A stretch of DNA of 64,000 nucleotides from Acipenser ruthenus (taxonomy: Eukaryota > Chordata > Actinopteri > Acipenseriformes > Acipenseridae): positions 13,164,589 to 13,228,588 of the forward strand of contig NC_081217.1 in NCBI RefSeq assembly GCF_902713425.1. The letters run 5' to 3'. Under the pieces are notes generated by a model. That model ran no database searches and was not told the DNA's origin. It saw only the letters and a list, made by a program, of their open reading frames with translations. Of the stretch, positions 1-11,111 are shown in pieces (position 1 is the stretch's first letter; each line of letters opens with the position of its first letter). A program made the position numbers and the translations under genes.

Positions 1-2
1 GA

Positions 3-2030
3 CATGGATTAACACACGTTGCTGTAAATGATTTGCTAAAGCTTATTCAAATGCATTGTGAAGATAAATCGTCAGTGCCATCAACCAAATACTTTTTTGA
101 GAAGCCTTTGCTTGAATTTGTTGATGTGCTTCAGTTTCATCATTATTGTATTCACTGTGATCAATATCTAGGTGTGCTTGATTCATCACGGAAAACAACT
201 ACCTGTAGTTTTTGTTCAGCACCTGTTAATATGTGTGAAAATATGAAAAATGGATATTTTTTTATATATGTACCTTTGGAAAGTCAACTAAGAGATATTT
301 TAGAAAACCACGGAGTTCATAGTGTGTGTTTTGAACCTAAAATACCGAATAACACAATAACGGATTTTGATGATGGTGACTTGTATAAAGCATTTAGAGG
401 TACATCCCCTAATGACGACATGCTTACACTTACATTTAACTGTGATGGTGTCCTGGTATTCAAATCGTCTAAATTCAACATGTGGCCAATACTGTGTTCT
501 GTCAATGAACTGCCACCTAATATAAGAAGCAAACATGTGCTTCTATGTGGCTTGTGGTTTGGTATGGAAAAACCTAAAATGTATTCATTTCTAGAACCCT
601 TTGTCAATGAATGCATACAGCTTTCAAAGACAGGGTTAAACTGGCAAGATCCAAAGGATGATTCTTTGAAAAACATAAAGGTTTATACATTATGTGGTGT
701 GTGTGATTCTGTGGCAAAACCGCTGGTTCAGAATTTTAAGCAGTTTAATGGAAAATATGGATGTAGTTTATGTAGTTAAAAAGGGTGTGGAACTGTGAGA
801 GTTTATCCTCATACATCTGAAATTCCTGAAGAAAGAGAGCACACTACAACTGTGGCATTGAGTGAAATAGCAGTTAGAGAAGGTACAGACATCCTCGGAG
901 TAAAAGGGCCCTCTCCCCTTATATATATGCCCAAATTTGGTTTAATTCATGGCATGGTACCAGATTATATGCTCTGTGTACTTTTAGGTGTATGCTGTCA
1001 GTTAGCAACGTTATGGTTTGAATCCAAATACCACAGTCAACCATGGTATATTGGTAATTGCATGAGGGAAGTTGACAAATTTTTACTATCTATTCAGCCT
1101 CCAAGTTCAATATCAAGAACACCATGCTCCATCACATTACGTAAATATTGGAAAGCACACGAGTGGCAAACATGGCTGTTATACTACAGCTTACCTTTAC
1201 TGAAAGATACGTTACCCACTGCCTATTACTCTCATTGGGCACTGCTAGTGGGGGGAATAAGTGTTTTGTTATCATCCAATTTAAGTAGAGAGGAAATAAC
1301 ACATGCAAATGAAGCACTTGTTTACTTTGTTGCTTGTGTAGAAGACCTTTATGGTAAAGAGCACATGAGCTTTAATATACATATGCTTCTGCATCTGGCG
1401 AAATCTGTGACAAATTGGGGCCCTCTTTGGTGCCATTCAGCCTTTGTATTTGAAAATTGTAATGGTAAATTGTTAGATTTGGTAAAAAAAACAAAAACAG
1501 TAAAGCCGTGCCTTTGCAAGTGTGCAAAAACGTTTTTAATGTTGAGAGCTTTGCCGCAGATTGCAAAGCCACACTTGTGGACTGCTTCAGCTGAATTCCA
1601 GCTGTTCTTTTTAAGAATGACATCCACAGATCACCATATCCATAGTGTTGACAAATACAATGGTGTCACAGCACTTGGTGCACCTAAAATTAGAATAATT
1701 TCTGAAAAACTCTATATTTGTCTGCACACTGCTTTAAGCACTGTTGACAGCATTACAATGGTTAAGTATTAAGAAAGAATTGTTGTAAATGAGGAAGTGA
1801 TTCACTCCCAGAAATATACTCGATCTGTAAAAATAAATAATTGCATTGTAATGCTAAAGGATAAAAGTGCGTTCAAGATTTCAATTTTTATAGCATTGAT
1901 GACTGACAAGGGACAAGAACAATGTTATGCAATTGGTAGACATGGACCTTGTACAAATCAAACACTCGTCAAAAGAACCACAGTCAAGACTACTCTGAGT
2001 TACATGAAAATGCATGGTAATCACATGTAG
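3..2030 (+). mobile_element. EnSpm/CACTA-like DNA transposon, decayed transposase
   Basis: One reading frame runs from the left window edge (HGLTHVAVND before the first Met at 33) to 2030 and is interrupted by in-frame TAA codons at 777-779 and 1770-1772. The protein resembles the long transposase-like proteins of metazoan EnSpm/CACTA elements. The first part has paired cysteines (CIHCDQYLG, CSFCSAPV). The middle has KGPSPLIYMPKFGLIHGMVPDYMLC, of which GLIHGMVPDYMLC is the recognisable part. A later segment (HMLLHLAKSVTNWGPLW followed by SAFVFENCNGKL) matches the conserved C-terminal region of these transposases (DUF4218-like). The element begins upstream of the window. I could not find the terminal inverted repeat on the right. 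The absence of frameshifts suggests moderate age. Superfamily assignment is from memory of the motifs, not a search. Confidence 0.75.
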
Positions 2031-3690
2031 AAAATCAAATGACATTTTGTGTCAAATGATTAAAATATATGATTCCAAGTAAGAAAAAGATACAAATGCA
2101 AATACTGTACCAATTACAGATGTAATAATTGGTGATACATGTGTGGACTATGCTGGACAGATCATGTTATATAGAACATTGATCTTCAATTTCTGTCTGT
2201 GTTTTGTCCCAATAACCCATTTTCTTGACAATTTATCTTTCAGTCAAGAATTTACATCTCAAAGTATAAGTAGCAGCATGTGTTTTAAGGCTGATTTGCT
2301 TACCGTTGACCATTCTGACCATAAAGACTACAATCAGCACCCTCTTTCAGGTGTGACTCTTGTGAGAATCAGAAGGAACTGCTGCAGCTGCTTATACACC
2401 GCTCTGTAATATGTGGCATAATATGATTGTGTATTTTTTATTGAACAGGTGCATTATGGATAGTTCCAGGTTTGTTTTACAAGGTTGCTTACCATAACTA
2501 TTTTGATGAAAGCAAAATGTAAAAACATGTTTTTACATTTAGGTAATAAATGTAATATAACTTTCAACTTGTTCTAATTCTCCCATCATCTGTCTTAGTG
2601 TCTGTGTAAAGGAATGTTTGTTGTGTAAAAAAAGACATTTTAAACTGGGTTAAATTCAAAGTTCTCAAGGTTGTCAAGGTTTTCCAACACCCCCCCCCCC
2701 CCCCCCTCCCCCCCAAACATACTGTGGAATTATTTTAGTCAGGATTCTAAACATTGAGTTCAGATAAAATTGCTATACTGTATGTGCAGTTTTACAGAGT
2801 CCATACCATATTTTTAATTGTTATAGCATGTTAAAATTCTTAAATATTTTGGGTGGTATAATAATGTATTGTACAAAACATAAAAAAGTGTATGTGTATT
2901 GTAAATTTCCACAACATTACTTTTAATTCAAGGTGTTTATTTTATAATAAACTGGCTTTTGTCTCATTTGTCTGAAAGTAAACAAAGATGTTGTTCCATA
3001 AATGAAATCTATCTATATCAATGTATCTGTCTATCTGACTATCATTACATCTATTGTTTCAGGTGACAAACATACTAGTTACATCTAAGTAGTTTTGTAT
3101 TTCCTTTAAAATATAATTCTTACCATTTAAAGAAGCAATTTCATTTTAGTATTGGTTATAATTTAAAAGACTTTCACATATGATCATGTCATATTTTATG
3201 TATCAATATTTGTAGTGCCAAATTGAATCCCTATACTATGCATGCAATGTGAATTTTGTCCATGCTAACTTGTAGCACTAGCTACATGAATGCAGCAGAA
3301 GTAATTTTCTGCCTGCTGCTCTTAATTGAGTATCAGAATACCAGGCCAGGTTAAGTTAATTGTCTATTAAATTGCTAAATAAGTAATTTTGTCCTTGTTT
3401 CTAAAGTGGGCTTTTCAGATTCATAAGGTAACTTAGGTGAAGCTATATCAATTTACTGTCAGTTTTTGGTAAGGGGTTTATCTCTGCACTGGTCTCTCTT
3501 GTTTTAACTGAATGATCTTTTCCTAAATTTCCACATGGAAGTTCTAATTAGAGTCAGGTGTTGCTAATTGCCTTGGCAAAGGGCTTATTGAGCTTGATTT
3601 ATCATTGTCTAAGTATCTTAATTGGGAACCCTTTAAATATGGCTATTACTTCCTGGGCAGGGGGTGGTTCCTTTTCTGGGTGATTCTTTT
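2031..3690. other. AT-rich non-coding stretch, no gene recognised
   Basis: This holds short open frames only (for example 2143-2409) with no recognisable domain. It may include the non-coding 3' part of the CACTA element, but no terminal inverted repeat was found. The only distinct feature is a C homopolymer at 2690-2714. Confidence 0.5.
2690..2714. repeat. poly-C tract with one T
   Basis: A run of 17 C, one T, then 7 C. It is a simple homopolymer with no associated gene. Confidence 0.95.
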
Positions 3691-3693
3691 TTG

Positions 3694-3741
3694 GGTGTGG
3701 TGTGGTGTGGTGTGGTGTGGTGTGGTGTGGTGTGGTGTGGT
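3694..3741. repeat. (TGTGG)n microsatellite
   Basis: About nine uninterrupted pentamer units of TGTGG, directly abutting the hexamer array that follows. Confidence 0.95.
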
Positions 3742-3742
3742 T

Positions 3743-3808
3743 GCAGAGGCAGAGGCAGAGGCAGAGGCAGAGGCAGAGGCAGAGGCAGAGGCAGAGGCAG
3801 AGGCAGAG
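3743..3808. repeat. (GCAGAG)n microsatellite
   Basis: Eleven near-perfect hexamers. In frame they read as an Ala-Glu alternation on the plus strand and Leu-Pro on the minus strand, which explains the short apparent ORFs here. These are repeat artefacts rather than genes. Confidence 0.95.
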
Positions 3809-4189
3809 TGTTTGGAGGAAAGAGCAGAGTTTTTTGAAGAAGGTTACTGTCTATAAAAGAGAGATCGGAAAGCAATGATCGGTTGGTTGTTAGAAACAGT
3901 GTATTTTTTTCTAATCTGCCATTTTTCAGTTGGAAAGTAACCAGTTATCAAATCTCCTGCCCAATGGAAACTATCTACATCATTCAAATTGTTTATTTTT
4001 TGTCCTAAGAGTAACAACAGTGACTAATCAATTTATTATCCAAATCATCACTTTTTGTCTCACTACCTGGTTGGAAACTCCAAGCTCGACAGGACCAAGG
4101 AAGAACTGGGTGAGATCCCCTGATGGGGAGGAATCTTATTTTCTGCTGCTGGATTATCTGTTTGGTTCTAACTGTTTGGGATTATTATC
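3809..4189. other. non-coding, nothing recognised
   Basis: Unique-looking sequence between the microsatellites and the 48-bp array. No RNA gene, domain or terminal repeat was seen. Confidence 0.5.
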
Positions 4190-4382
4190 ATTTTGTTTAT
4201 TTATCAGGGTTTAACGAGCGCCTTGCATAGAAGTCTCATTTTGTTTATTTATCGGGGTTTAACGAGCACCTCGCATAGAAGTCTCATTTTGTTTATTTAT
4301 CGGGGTTTAACGAGCACCTCGCATAGAAGTCTCATTTTGTTTATTTATCGGGGTTTAACGAGCACCTCGCATAGAAGTCTCT
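4190..4382. repeat. 48-bp tandem array, four copies
   Basis: A unit containing TTTATTTATCGGGGTTTAAC and then CGAGCACCTCGCATAGAAG recurs at exactly 48-bp spacing (the ATC-GGG point falls at 4203, 4251, 4299 and 4347). Copies 2 to 4 are almost identical and copy 1 differs at three bases. Because 48 is divisible by 3, the array reads as a 16-residue repeat in a short frame. I regard that frame as non-coding. Confidence 0.9.
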
Positions 4383-5129
4383 TTTTGTTTTTTTTTCTTT
4401 TTTGTTTTGTTTAAACTTTACTGGCTCAACCTGCATTCCCAATATGGACTTGATATAACAGCTTGGGACTTTTAAAGTATTGCTTGTGGTTGTTTCTTGG
4501 ACATTATGTTTTTTTTTATAAGGACTGCCTGATGGACTCTGTGAAACGCTTTAATCAACATGGGCATGTTAGGCTGTACATTTACTAAATGTTTGATCTG
4601 TCCTATGATTAGTATTAATGTGGTCTCTGCTGAACATTTGTGAATGGTCCAAATGCTGTCTGATTAAAACTCATGTACATCAAATGTTTTAAACCTCTGT
4701 TAACAAATAATATTCCACACATATTCAATAACATCTGCTATGTGAATTCTGGTGCTGTCTTATGATTTAATTTTCTTAATATTTTCTATGTCTGTCGCAT
4801 AATCCTACTACTTTGGAGAGTTTATATTGTTCAGGGTAGTTTACTTGTAATTCCGTCACAAAATACTAGTTTATTGGACGTTGCTTAAGGATTGGGTTTG
4901 TTACAAACTTAACACACCAAATATATCAATTAAACAATAAGAAATGTTGTACCTGAATCAGAGTTCAGTTAAATGCGCAGACATACAAAATTTTATAGGT
5001 ATCTTATATGTAGACATTTACCATATATGTGTCCTTTATATATCCCTGGCAATACACAAGTACAATATAAGCCTTATATGATACACATATGTTTTATAAT
5101 AGCCATTCGGAAACTTGTATGAAATATAT
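4383..5129. other. AT-rich non-coding stretch
   Basis: No gene, RNA or transposon end was recognised. Several TATATG-rich short motifs occur at 4995-5095. Homology with the other tandem units begins near 5130. Confidence 0.5.
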
Positions 5130-5930
5130 TTTTTCCATATGGGTTATTCTTTTTCTGGTTATATTAAGGAGGGCGACCTGTTTCGTCGCATTCTATATGG
5201 GATCGCAAGGACACTCCTCTTACAAAAAGAAAATATACGGCAAACAGAGCGATCGCTTCACGGTTAGAAACAAAATCAGAACAGTCTGTTAGCAAATGAG
5301 CTTCATTAAAAAACCACAAAGGCATTACATAAATATTACAGATATGTTTCGTAGACAAAACAGTTGTAACATAATTGAGTACATTTCTAAACAATCTGCA
5401 AATAACAAACATAATCTCAAAGAACTATAATTTATTTTCAGCTCTTATGAAAGACAAGTATGGTTGCGCATTATATCACATAAAACATGATAATCCTAGC
5501 TCTTCATTTAATCCCTCGGGTTGTACTGTATGGAGATAGAAGATCCATTTTGATTCACATTGTAATAGTTTTTGATCGAGATTATCACCTCCGAGTCTGA
5601 AATATTTTTTCGTATGCTGCGGTATTTCAGATCTGAAACGGAATGTTTGGCATCTACAAACTGTCTAGCTAGTGGTGAATGGATATCTTTTCTCCCAATT
5701 GAACTTTTATGCTCGCTCATTAATGCACAATCGTAAGTGTTTAGTAGTTTTTCCAAAATCTTGCAAATGGCAAGGACAAAAAATCAAATAAATGACGTGT
5801 TGAAGCACAAGTCATCACTTGTAAGACACTGTACTCTTTTTTTCGTTGTATGGCTTGTAAAACGCAAACGCATTCACAGGCGGCACAATTACGACATGGA
5901 AAAAAATCCAGTAGATTTGTCCAGTACACC
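5130..5930 (-). mobile_element. Penelope-like element 3' fragment (GIY-YIG endonuclease), unit A
   Basis: On the minus strand, a conceptual reading across about 5930-5508 gives a CxxCAxC cysteine cluster (CRNCAAC), a degraded VIYL..CPC..YVGK GIY-YIG core and then EHKSSIGRKDIHSPLARQF..AKHSVSDL, ending near LNE. This order (Cys cluster, GIY-YIG, Arg helix, GGD-x3-K-LLQ-E) is that of the endonuclease domain at the C-terminus of Neptune-type Penelope-like retroelements. The reverse transcriptase is absent. The frame is broken in this copy. The rest, to 5130, is 3' flank shared with the other five copies of this fragment in the window. It lies downstream of U3 copy A on the same strand. Confidence 0.75.
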
Positions 5931-6110
5931 TAGATCTATCTAACATGTAAATGAGTCAGCCTTTAATAAACACTAATTGTTCATTTCTGTGTATATGACA
6001 TTGTCTATACACAATACCTGTTATGTAAGCCTATTGGTATCAAACCAATTGCAATTAATGCGATCCATGTTTTCAGACAAGTTCGTCTTTTGTACCTTTT
6101 TTTATAAGAT
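5931..6110 (-). other. U3 3'-flank, unit A
   Basis: Conserved linker between U3 and the Penelope fragment, seen in every unit. In better copies it holds two inverted repeats: GATCACA/TGTGATC, and CTTACC-TTTT-GGTAAG immediately after the U3 3' end. This copy has changes in both. Confidence 0.6.
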
Positions 6111-6281
6111 ACCCACTCGGAACGTGTCCGCCAGCCCCCTAAGGAACACTGGAGCGGTCATCAATAACAGTGAGCAGTTAGCCAAAAACAACACTCGCTG
6201 TTTCCTTCACGCTCAAAAATGAACACTCGCTCTTCCTCGTGGATAGCGAGTCCAAACACTTTAGAAATGCATTTCGCTTGC
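6111..6281 (-). pseudogene. U3 snoRNA gene copy A, 3' part (split by LINE A)
   Basis: The minus strand carries the vertebrate U3 box order: CCACGAGGAAGAG (box C'), GAGCGTGAAG-like box B, ATTGATGACCG (box C) and a final CGAGTGGGT (box D end). The 5' part with box A (10875-10902) lies 4.6 kb away beyond LINE A. U3 is the box C/D snoRNA that guides early 18S rRNA processing in the nucleolus. This copy cannot make it as one exon. Box D reads CCGAGTGG here rather than TCTGAGTGG. Identification is by recalled human U3 sequence. Confidence 0.85.
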
Positions 6282-6340
6282 TTTATATAAAAGTTTATTA
6301 GAAAAATCCATTACATAATCACATCACCAAAACATACATT

Positions 6341-7027
6341 TTACAAAAATAAATCTGTCATTGAATTAATTTTCCATTTTTTCATTGCATTGTTCCTTCC
6401 CAAGTTCTTAATATCCATCCATATATAATCTTTCACTCTACCAAAAACAATTTTACAAAAATCAATTTCTGTTGCTTGATTTTTTGTTTTATTATACAGA
6501 TGCATGTTTCTCAACAACCACAAAGCTTCTTTGGCACTGTTGATGATCAGCCATGCCTTCTTCCAATTATCTGTTTTTAAACCCCCTCTTGGCCCATACA
6601 TAATCACATTACATGTCAATTAATTTGTTTTGATAAATTTTTTCAGAAGCACTTTTAACCTCCCCCAACATCCTTTAGCAAACTTACAGTTACAAAAGAC
6701 ATGTTCCACCGATTCAGTTTCGTTACAATCAACTCTTACACATGTATCTGTCATTGCCATTTGTCTTTTGTACATAAGCTGCCGACAAGGTAAGCGTGCA
6801 TGTACAGATAGCCAAGCTATATCCTTCTGAGTATTAGATAAGCCAGGATATCCTACATTTCTCCACACAACTGTTGACACGTCTGCACACTGAAAATTAA
6901 CTTTGATTAATTTATCATTTGCCAGTTTCTTTTTCTGCAAATCTCTAGGTTTCCACTTTGCTTTTGGCCAATCCATCAGATCATATTCTAAAATAAACCG
7001 TGAAGCCTTCTTGTATACAAAAGGCAT
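6341..7027 (-). pseudogene. LINE A ORF2, C-terminal Cys/His region
   Basis: Residues read MPFVYKKASRF at the start and contain VWRNVGYPGLSNTQKDIAWL, HARLPCRQLMYKR and then CNETESVEHVFCNC. The last is the C-x-H-x-C type motif seen downstream of the RT in Tx1 and L1 LINE ORF2 proteins. An in-frame stop at 6620-6622 splits it, and the same frame continues to 6341 with LYGPRGGLK and KEALWLLRN. The other family 1 copies (C at 34463-35042, E at 44336-44860) align with it. Confidence 0.75.
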
Positions 7028-7468
7028 CGTCTAACTATAGGGCACTGTCAAATTGATATGAATTAAACCCATCCTACTTAAAAAAAAAAAAAAAAATGTC
7101 AAAAAAAAACCTGGCAAAGAAACTACATTTCTTATTCATCAGAAGAATTGTGTTAATTAGAAAACAGACAATTTGCATACAAATAAATGACATTAGGAAA
7201 ACCTTTCCCTCCATTCTTCTCCAACATTAGTTTCCCTTTTTACCTTTTCCATTCTCCCTCCCCAAAAGAAAATAAACAGCTCCCTATTAATCGATTTGCA
7301 ACATGCTCTATCCGGAGGAAAAACCTTTGCTACATACAAGAGCATTGACATAAACACCACTTTAATTATTCATTATTAATTTTACCTTCCATTGACAACT
7401 TTCTGGATTTCCAGAAAGTGATTGTCTTTCTCACTTTACCATCACCGTCACCCAATTCCTTACCCCAC

Positions 7469-8436
7469 TCACATTTTTATCAAATCATGCTTAATTTTAA
7501 TGTAATCATTCTTCAATTTTAACATTTTCTTGATTTCATCTCTCTCCTCCCACTCCCCCATACAAAAAGCCTCACTTTTCTCCATATTGATTTTCGAACC
7601 AGAAGCTTTCCCATACAAAACCATAATTTTCAAAGCTTCCTGAATAGAGTAGAAGACTTTACACATCAACGTCACATAATCCATGTATGCTAAGGCTTTA
7701 ACCTCCTGATGATCAGAGCCAGGAGTTACCACCCCCTCAATCTGTGTATTCTTTCTAATTCGCAAAAGTGCAGGTTCTAAACAATAAATATATAACAGGG
7801 GTGACAAAGGGCACCCTTGTCTCACCCCTGACTTCACCTCAAAACCAGCAGACATAAATCCATTAACAATAACTTTACTACTGATGCCTCTGTACAGCAT
7901 CTTCACCCATCTAATAAATCTTTGATCCAAACCCATGTACTCCTAAACTTTAAACATAAAACTATGATCAACACAATCATAGGCCTTTTCTTGGTCAAGA
8001 TTAATTAAACATAAAGGTGAATCTCTCTCCTTTGAATAGATACATGCATCTCTAATCAATACTAAATTCTCAGCAATAGCTCTTCCTGGAACACCACATA
8101 CTTGGTCAGGATCAATTTGCCGTTATATTTTGAAACCTAAACATTATCATGGACAAGATCTTAGTCACAATTGAGGAGACTAATAGGCCTCCAGTTATTC
8201 AGCTCCTCTTTTTCCCCTTTATTTTTAAATAGGAGAGTTATCAGCCCTTCACTCATAGAATTGCTCATTAGTCCACTGCTCAAACATTCATTGAAAACTT
8301 CTAATAAATCTTCTTTAATCAATTCCCAAAAGGTGCAATAAAATTCTATGGGCAACCCATCTGATCCAGGAGTCTTACCTGTTTTAAAAGAAAAGCATGC
8401 TTCTTTAATCTCATCCAAATTTATATCCCTCAACAA
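7469..8436 (-). pseudogene. LINE A ORF2, reverse transcriptase region
   Basis: In order: FKTGKTPGSDGLPIEFY (fingers), LLFKNKGEKEELNNWRPISLL, then after a break MGLDQRFIRWVKMLY, VRQGCPLSPLLY and AYMDYVTLM (the catalytic box, normally Y-x-DD). The same boxes occur intact as YMDD in copy C (35642-35965). At least one frame break lies between 8161 and 7936. The sequence shows a non-LTR RT, and the Tx1/L1 assignment is from overall motif style. Confidence 0.8.
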
Positions 8437-8708
8437 ATCATTATTCTCTTCTAATGTTACCTTGGTTTCCAGACTTAAGAAACAAATCTTGTATTACAGG
8501 ATCTGTTTCTCTCTTTTCATAAAGAGATTCATAAAACTCCTCTGCAATTTAACATTTCATCTTTTTTCCTTTCAGAACTCCCCCATTCTCAGTTTTCAAG
8601 CCCTGTAGACAACTCTTCTTCCTAAACATTACTTTAAAGAAACTACTACAAGTCTCGTTTCCTTCCATGTACTTGACTCTAGCCCTAAACATAACCTTTT
8701 TTCCATTT

Positions 8709-9400
8709 CTAAAAACATCTTATACAGTTTCTCCTTAATATCTCGTATTTCCTCCTTAAATTAAACCCCTGACTCTGCAACCCATACAAGTTTTGTAATC
8801 TTTTTTGTAATTTAAAATATTTATTTTTCCTTTCCTCTGCCCTCCTCCTTCCTAGTGATATAAAATAGCCTTTTGTCCTACTCTTGATCATTTCCCACCA
8901 TTCACACACCGAATCAAAACACACTTTCAACGCTGTATACCTTTTTTTAAAAGCCTTAAACAAATCCTGATTCTGTAACAATGCACAATTAAATTTCCAA
9001 GAACCTCTTCCATATTCAAAATTGTTAACCAGTTCAACACATACCACCAAACTCTTGTGGTCTGGAAAAAAAACAGTTTCCAATTCAAAATTTTTCACAT
9101 TTAAAAACTGTGATACGAAACAAAAATCCTTTCTAGGAAAGGAGGACTGTGCTTTATTGAACCATGTAAAACCAGGGTCTAATGGGCAAAAGCATTTTGC
9201 TGCATCCTTCAAGTGAGCATCTTTCACTATTTAACAATTTGCCTGATTCATCTAAATTCCGCTTCCTTTTATCAGCAGGTAACAATCCACAATTAAAATC
9301 TCCCGCCACTATTGAAGTTTTGTTGCTCACTAAAAGCAATCTTAAGTGTTCAAAAATGTTCCCTCTCTGCACACGTTTGAGCCCCATAAAGATTCACTAA
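8709..9400 (-). pseudogene. LINE A ORF2, AP-endonuclease region and linker
   Basis: VAGDFNCGLLPADKRKRN is the GDFN box of APE-type LINE endonucleases, followed by a DPGFTWFNKAQSSFPRKDFCF segment of which PGFTWFN..RKDF resembles the endonuclease C-terminal (S)RID/F box, and then a linker with WWEMIKSRTKGYFI. Two overlapping frames cover it, so there is a frameshift near 9190. The endonuclease N-terminus (SVNVRGIKGADKRVF) is visible in the same orientation near 9605-9550. Confidence 0.72.
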
Positions 9401-9922
9401 ACAAATTTCTGTTTCATGATACTTTTTATATCAACTGCTAACAGACGCCCTGGAATTATATCAGAAACAGATTTAACTTCAATATGAGGGTTTTTAAACA
9501 GAATCCCCAACCCTGCAGCCTTTTCTACATTTGATCCCACCCAATAGATTTAAGGTAACCAAAAACACTCTCTTATCAGCACCTTTAATACCTCTAACAT
9601 TTACAGAACATAATTTCAATATCATCATTGTATAAACAAGAAAGATAGAAAAAAATGCAAACTTAATCATTTGTTTGTCCCTTTTTCCCCTTTCTTTCTC
9701 TCCCACGTTATGCCACTGATAGTCTCCTCTTGTGTTCTCAATATTGTCCTTGTCTTTGATTATATTGTTATCAGCTCCTTTATCTTTGTCGTTGCCCGTG
9801 GCAGCCACCTTTCCATTGTTATCTGACTGTACAGCCTGTTCAGGCTTCCGTTTACCGGTCTGCTGTATAATCTCCATTTCATTATCGGCGTTATCCTCCT
9901 CTGCAGAGATATCGGGCTCATT

Positions 9923-10786
9923 TTAAGAAAACTCTGAGCTATACAGGTCCTCTTTAAGACTCCCGTTTTCATCCTGCTGTTCCTCTGTTCTCTCTTTGCT
10001 GGCTTCCTCCTCCCTTTCAACATCCTGCTGTTTTACTCTCTGTCCTATAACTATATTGGTATACAAATCTGGGCAAGTTTTGAAAACATGGCCCTCTTCC
10101 GCACACAGATTGCAGTGTTTCTCCTCATGGCAGAGAGCAGTTACATGCGGCCCTCCACAGTTCTTGCATTTAGTTACAGAACAACTCACAGCCAGGTGTC
10201 CCAGTTGTCCACAGTTACGACACAGCTTCGGCATCCCATTGTATACAACAAACCCACGAGCTGCCCCCAAAGTCACATTACTGGGAAGGTGACGCACCCC
10301 ACCAATCCCCTCTGGATCCTTAAACCGTTGAATGAGCCACTGACGTGCTCCATTCCACACTTTGCGGCTAGATGAAGTAACTTTGCAGTATCTCTTAAGC
10401 CATGTTTCCACGTCATATTCATGAACAGACTCATTATAAAACTGTTTAGTCACAACTTTAATCTCCCGGTCAGACAGAGGTTCAACCAAAAAATGTTTCG
10501 GAGGAAGTTCATTCTTTCTCATTCTATATCGTTGTAAAAACTTTTCCATTTTTTCAGAATTGACAAAACTTACATCAAAGCTTGCTTCAGTTCCAGGTCT
10601 CTTGATCAAACAATGCAGGTCTTTTGGTGAAGTCTCCAACATTTTCTGGATAATCTTTCTACTGAAGTAGATTCTAGTTAGGTAATTCTCTTCAATTTTG
10701 CCGCACAATGTAAGACGAATTACATTGTGCCTCCGCACACCTGGTTGCATCGGCATAACCACAGCTCCTGAAGAAAGCCCCTCCAA
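9923..10786 (-). CDS. LINE A ORF1, zinc-knuckle RNA-binding protein (287 aa)
   Basis: This is the gag-like first protein of the LINE and would bind element RNA. Three knuckles are visible in the second half: CRNCGQLGHLAVSC (CX2CX4HX4C), CKNCGGPHVTALC (CX2CX3HX4C) and CNLCAEEGHVFKTC (CX2CX4HX4C). Upstream come LSDREIKVVTKQFYNE and WNGARQWLIQRF, which are conserved in copies C and E. The C-tail is Glu-rich. The ATG used lies 88 nt inside the LINE 5' end. The frame is open throughout, but the reading frame continues differently at 9877-9494, so the original C-terminus may have been longer. Confidence 0.75.
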   Translation of the reverse strand: MEGLSSGAVVMPMQPGVRRHNVIRLTLCGKIEENYLTRIYFSRKIIQKMLETSPKDLHCLIKRPGTEASFDVSFVNSEKMEKFLQRYRMRKNELPPKHFLVEPLSDREIKVVTKQFYNESVHEYDVETWLKRYCKVTSSSRKVWNGARQWLIQRFKDPEGIGGVRHLPSNVTLGAARGFVVYNGMPKLCRNCGQLGHLAVSCSVTKCKNCGGPHVTALCHEEKHCNLCAEEGHVFKTCPDLYTNIVIGQRVKQQDVEREEEASKERTEEQQDENGSLKEDLYSSEFS

Positions 10787-10856
10787 ATCCCGGCAGAAGA
10801 CTTCCTCCGAAGCAGGAATGCTTTACACAATCTCTAGATATTTTATCAATTCTGTT

Positions 10857-10870
10857 GGGGGGGGGGGGGA
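10857..10870. repeat. G homopolymer at the 5' end of LINE A
   Basis: A run of about 14 G just inside the LINE 5' junction, which is C-rich in the element's own sense. It could be replication slippage. Confidence 0.85.
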
Positions 10871-10874
10871 AATA

Positions 10875-10902
10875 CTGAAATGATCCCTGAAAGTATTGTT
10901 CT
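10875..10902 (-). pseudogene. U3 snoRNA copy A, 5' part (box A)
   Basis: Minus strand AATACTTTCAGGGATCATTT matches the vertebrate U3 5' end (box A region). The copy stops about 28 nt in, where LINE A begins. The U3 promoter lies to the right, so this fragment keeps the transcription start. Confidence 0.85.
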
Positions 10903-10944
10903 ATGGGCAACTGGCCGACCGTCTCCCTCCAACTCTGAGTGACA

Positions 10945-10966
10945 CCGGTAGCTGTGCCGGTGACAA
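10945..10966 (-). promoter_or_regulatory. candidate proximal sequence element (PSE) of U3 copy A
   Basis: Minus strand GTCACCGGCACAGCTACC lies about 45-65 nt upstream of the U3 start. It begins with TCACC, as vertebrate snRNA-type PSEs do. The same segment is kept upstream of copies C (about 42022-42043) and E (about 52823-52844). Confidence 0.5.
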
Positions 10967-11111
10967 ACAGGAGCACTTTCATATAATGCAATTGCTGTAG
11001 CCCAGTGAGGTGTTACAATAACATTTCAAACTCATTCCAGTCTGCAGGCGGTTAAAAGCTTAATTGGGTTCAAGTTTCTCGTATGATTTAAAAGTACGAG
11101 CCAGTTGCCTC

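Larger units (their letters stand above)
6282..10874 (-). mobile_element. Tx1/L1-like LINE, family 1, copy A, inserted in U3
   Basis: This non-LTR retrotransposon of about 4.6 kb lies in the same orientation as U3. In transcription order it has ORF1 (10786-9923, zinc knuckles), the ORF2 endonuclease (about 9620-8709, with the GDFN motif VAGDFNCGL), a linker, the RT (8436-7469) and a C-terminal Cys/His region (7027-6341). The 3' end carries AATAAAC-type sequence and joins U3 at GCTTGC. No long poly(A) is present. ORF2 is broken in several places, including an in-frame stop at 6620-6622, and the RT catalytic YMDD reads YMDY. It is therefore inactive. A G-rich run sits at its 5' end. Confidence 0.88.

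Noticed and set aside
2143-2409. 88-residue frame as a small gene
   Set aside because: No homology recognised, no supporting context, and it lies just beyond the CACTA transposase in AT-rich sequence.
3690-3741. TGTGG repeats as telomere-like sequence
   Set aside because: The unit is not TTAGGG and the tract is only about 48 bp, so it is an ordinary microsatellite.
3605-3875. Short frames with Ala-Glu or Leu-Pro runs as genes
   Set aside because: They are translations of the pentamer and hexamer microsatellites.
5238-5280. GATCGCTTCACGGTTAG resembles the 5' end of U2 snRNA
   Set aside because: The match ends after about ten bases and the rest of U2 (branch-site and Sm regions) is absent.
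5150-6280. First impression of the 1.1-kb dispersed repeat as a SINE or an unknown satellite
   Set aside because: Its right part has the U3 box order (C', B, C, D) and its left part a GIY-YIG endonuclease, so it is a U3 gene plus a Penelope fragment.
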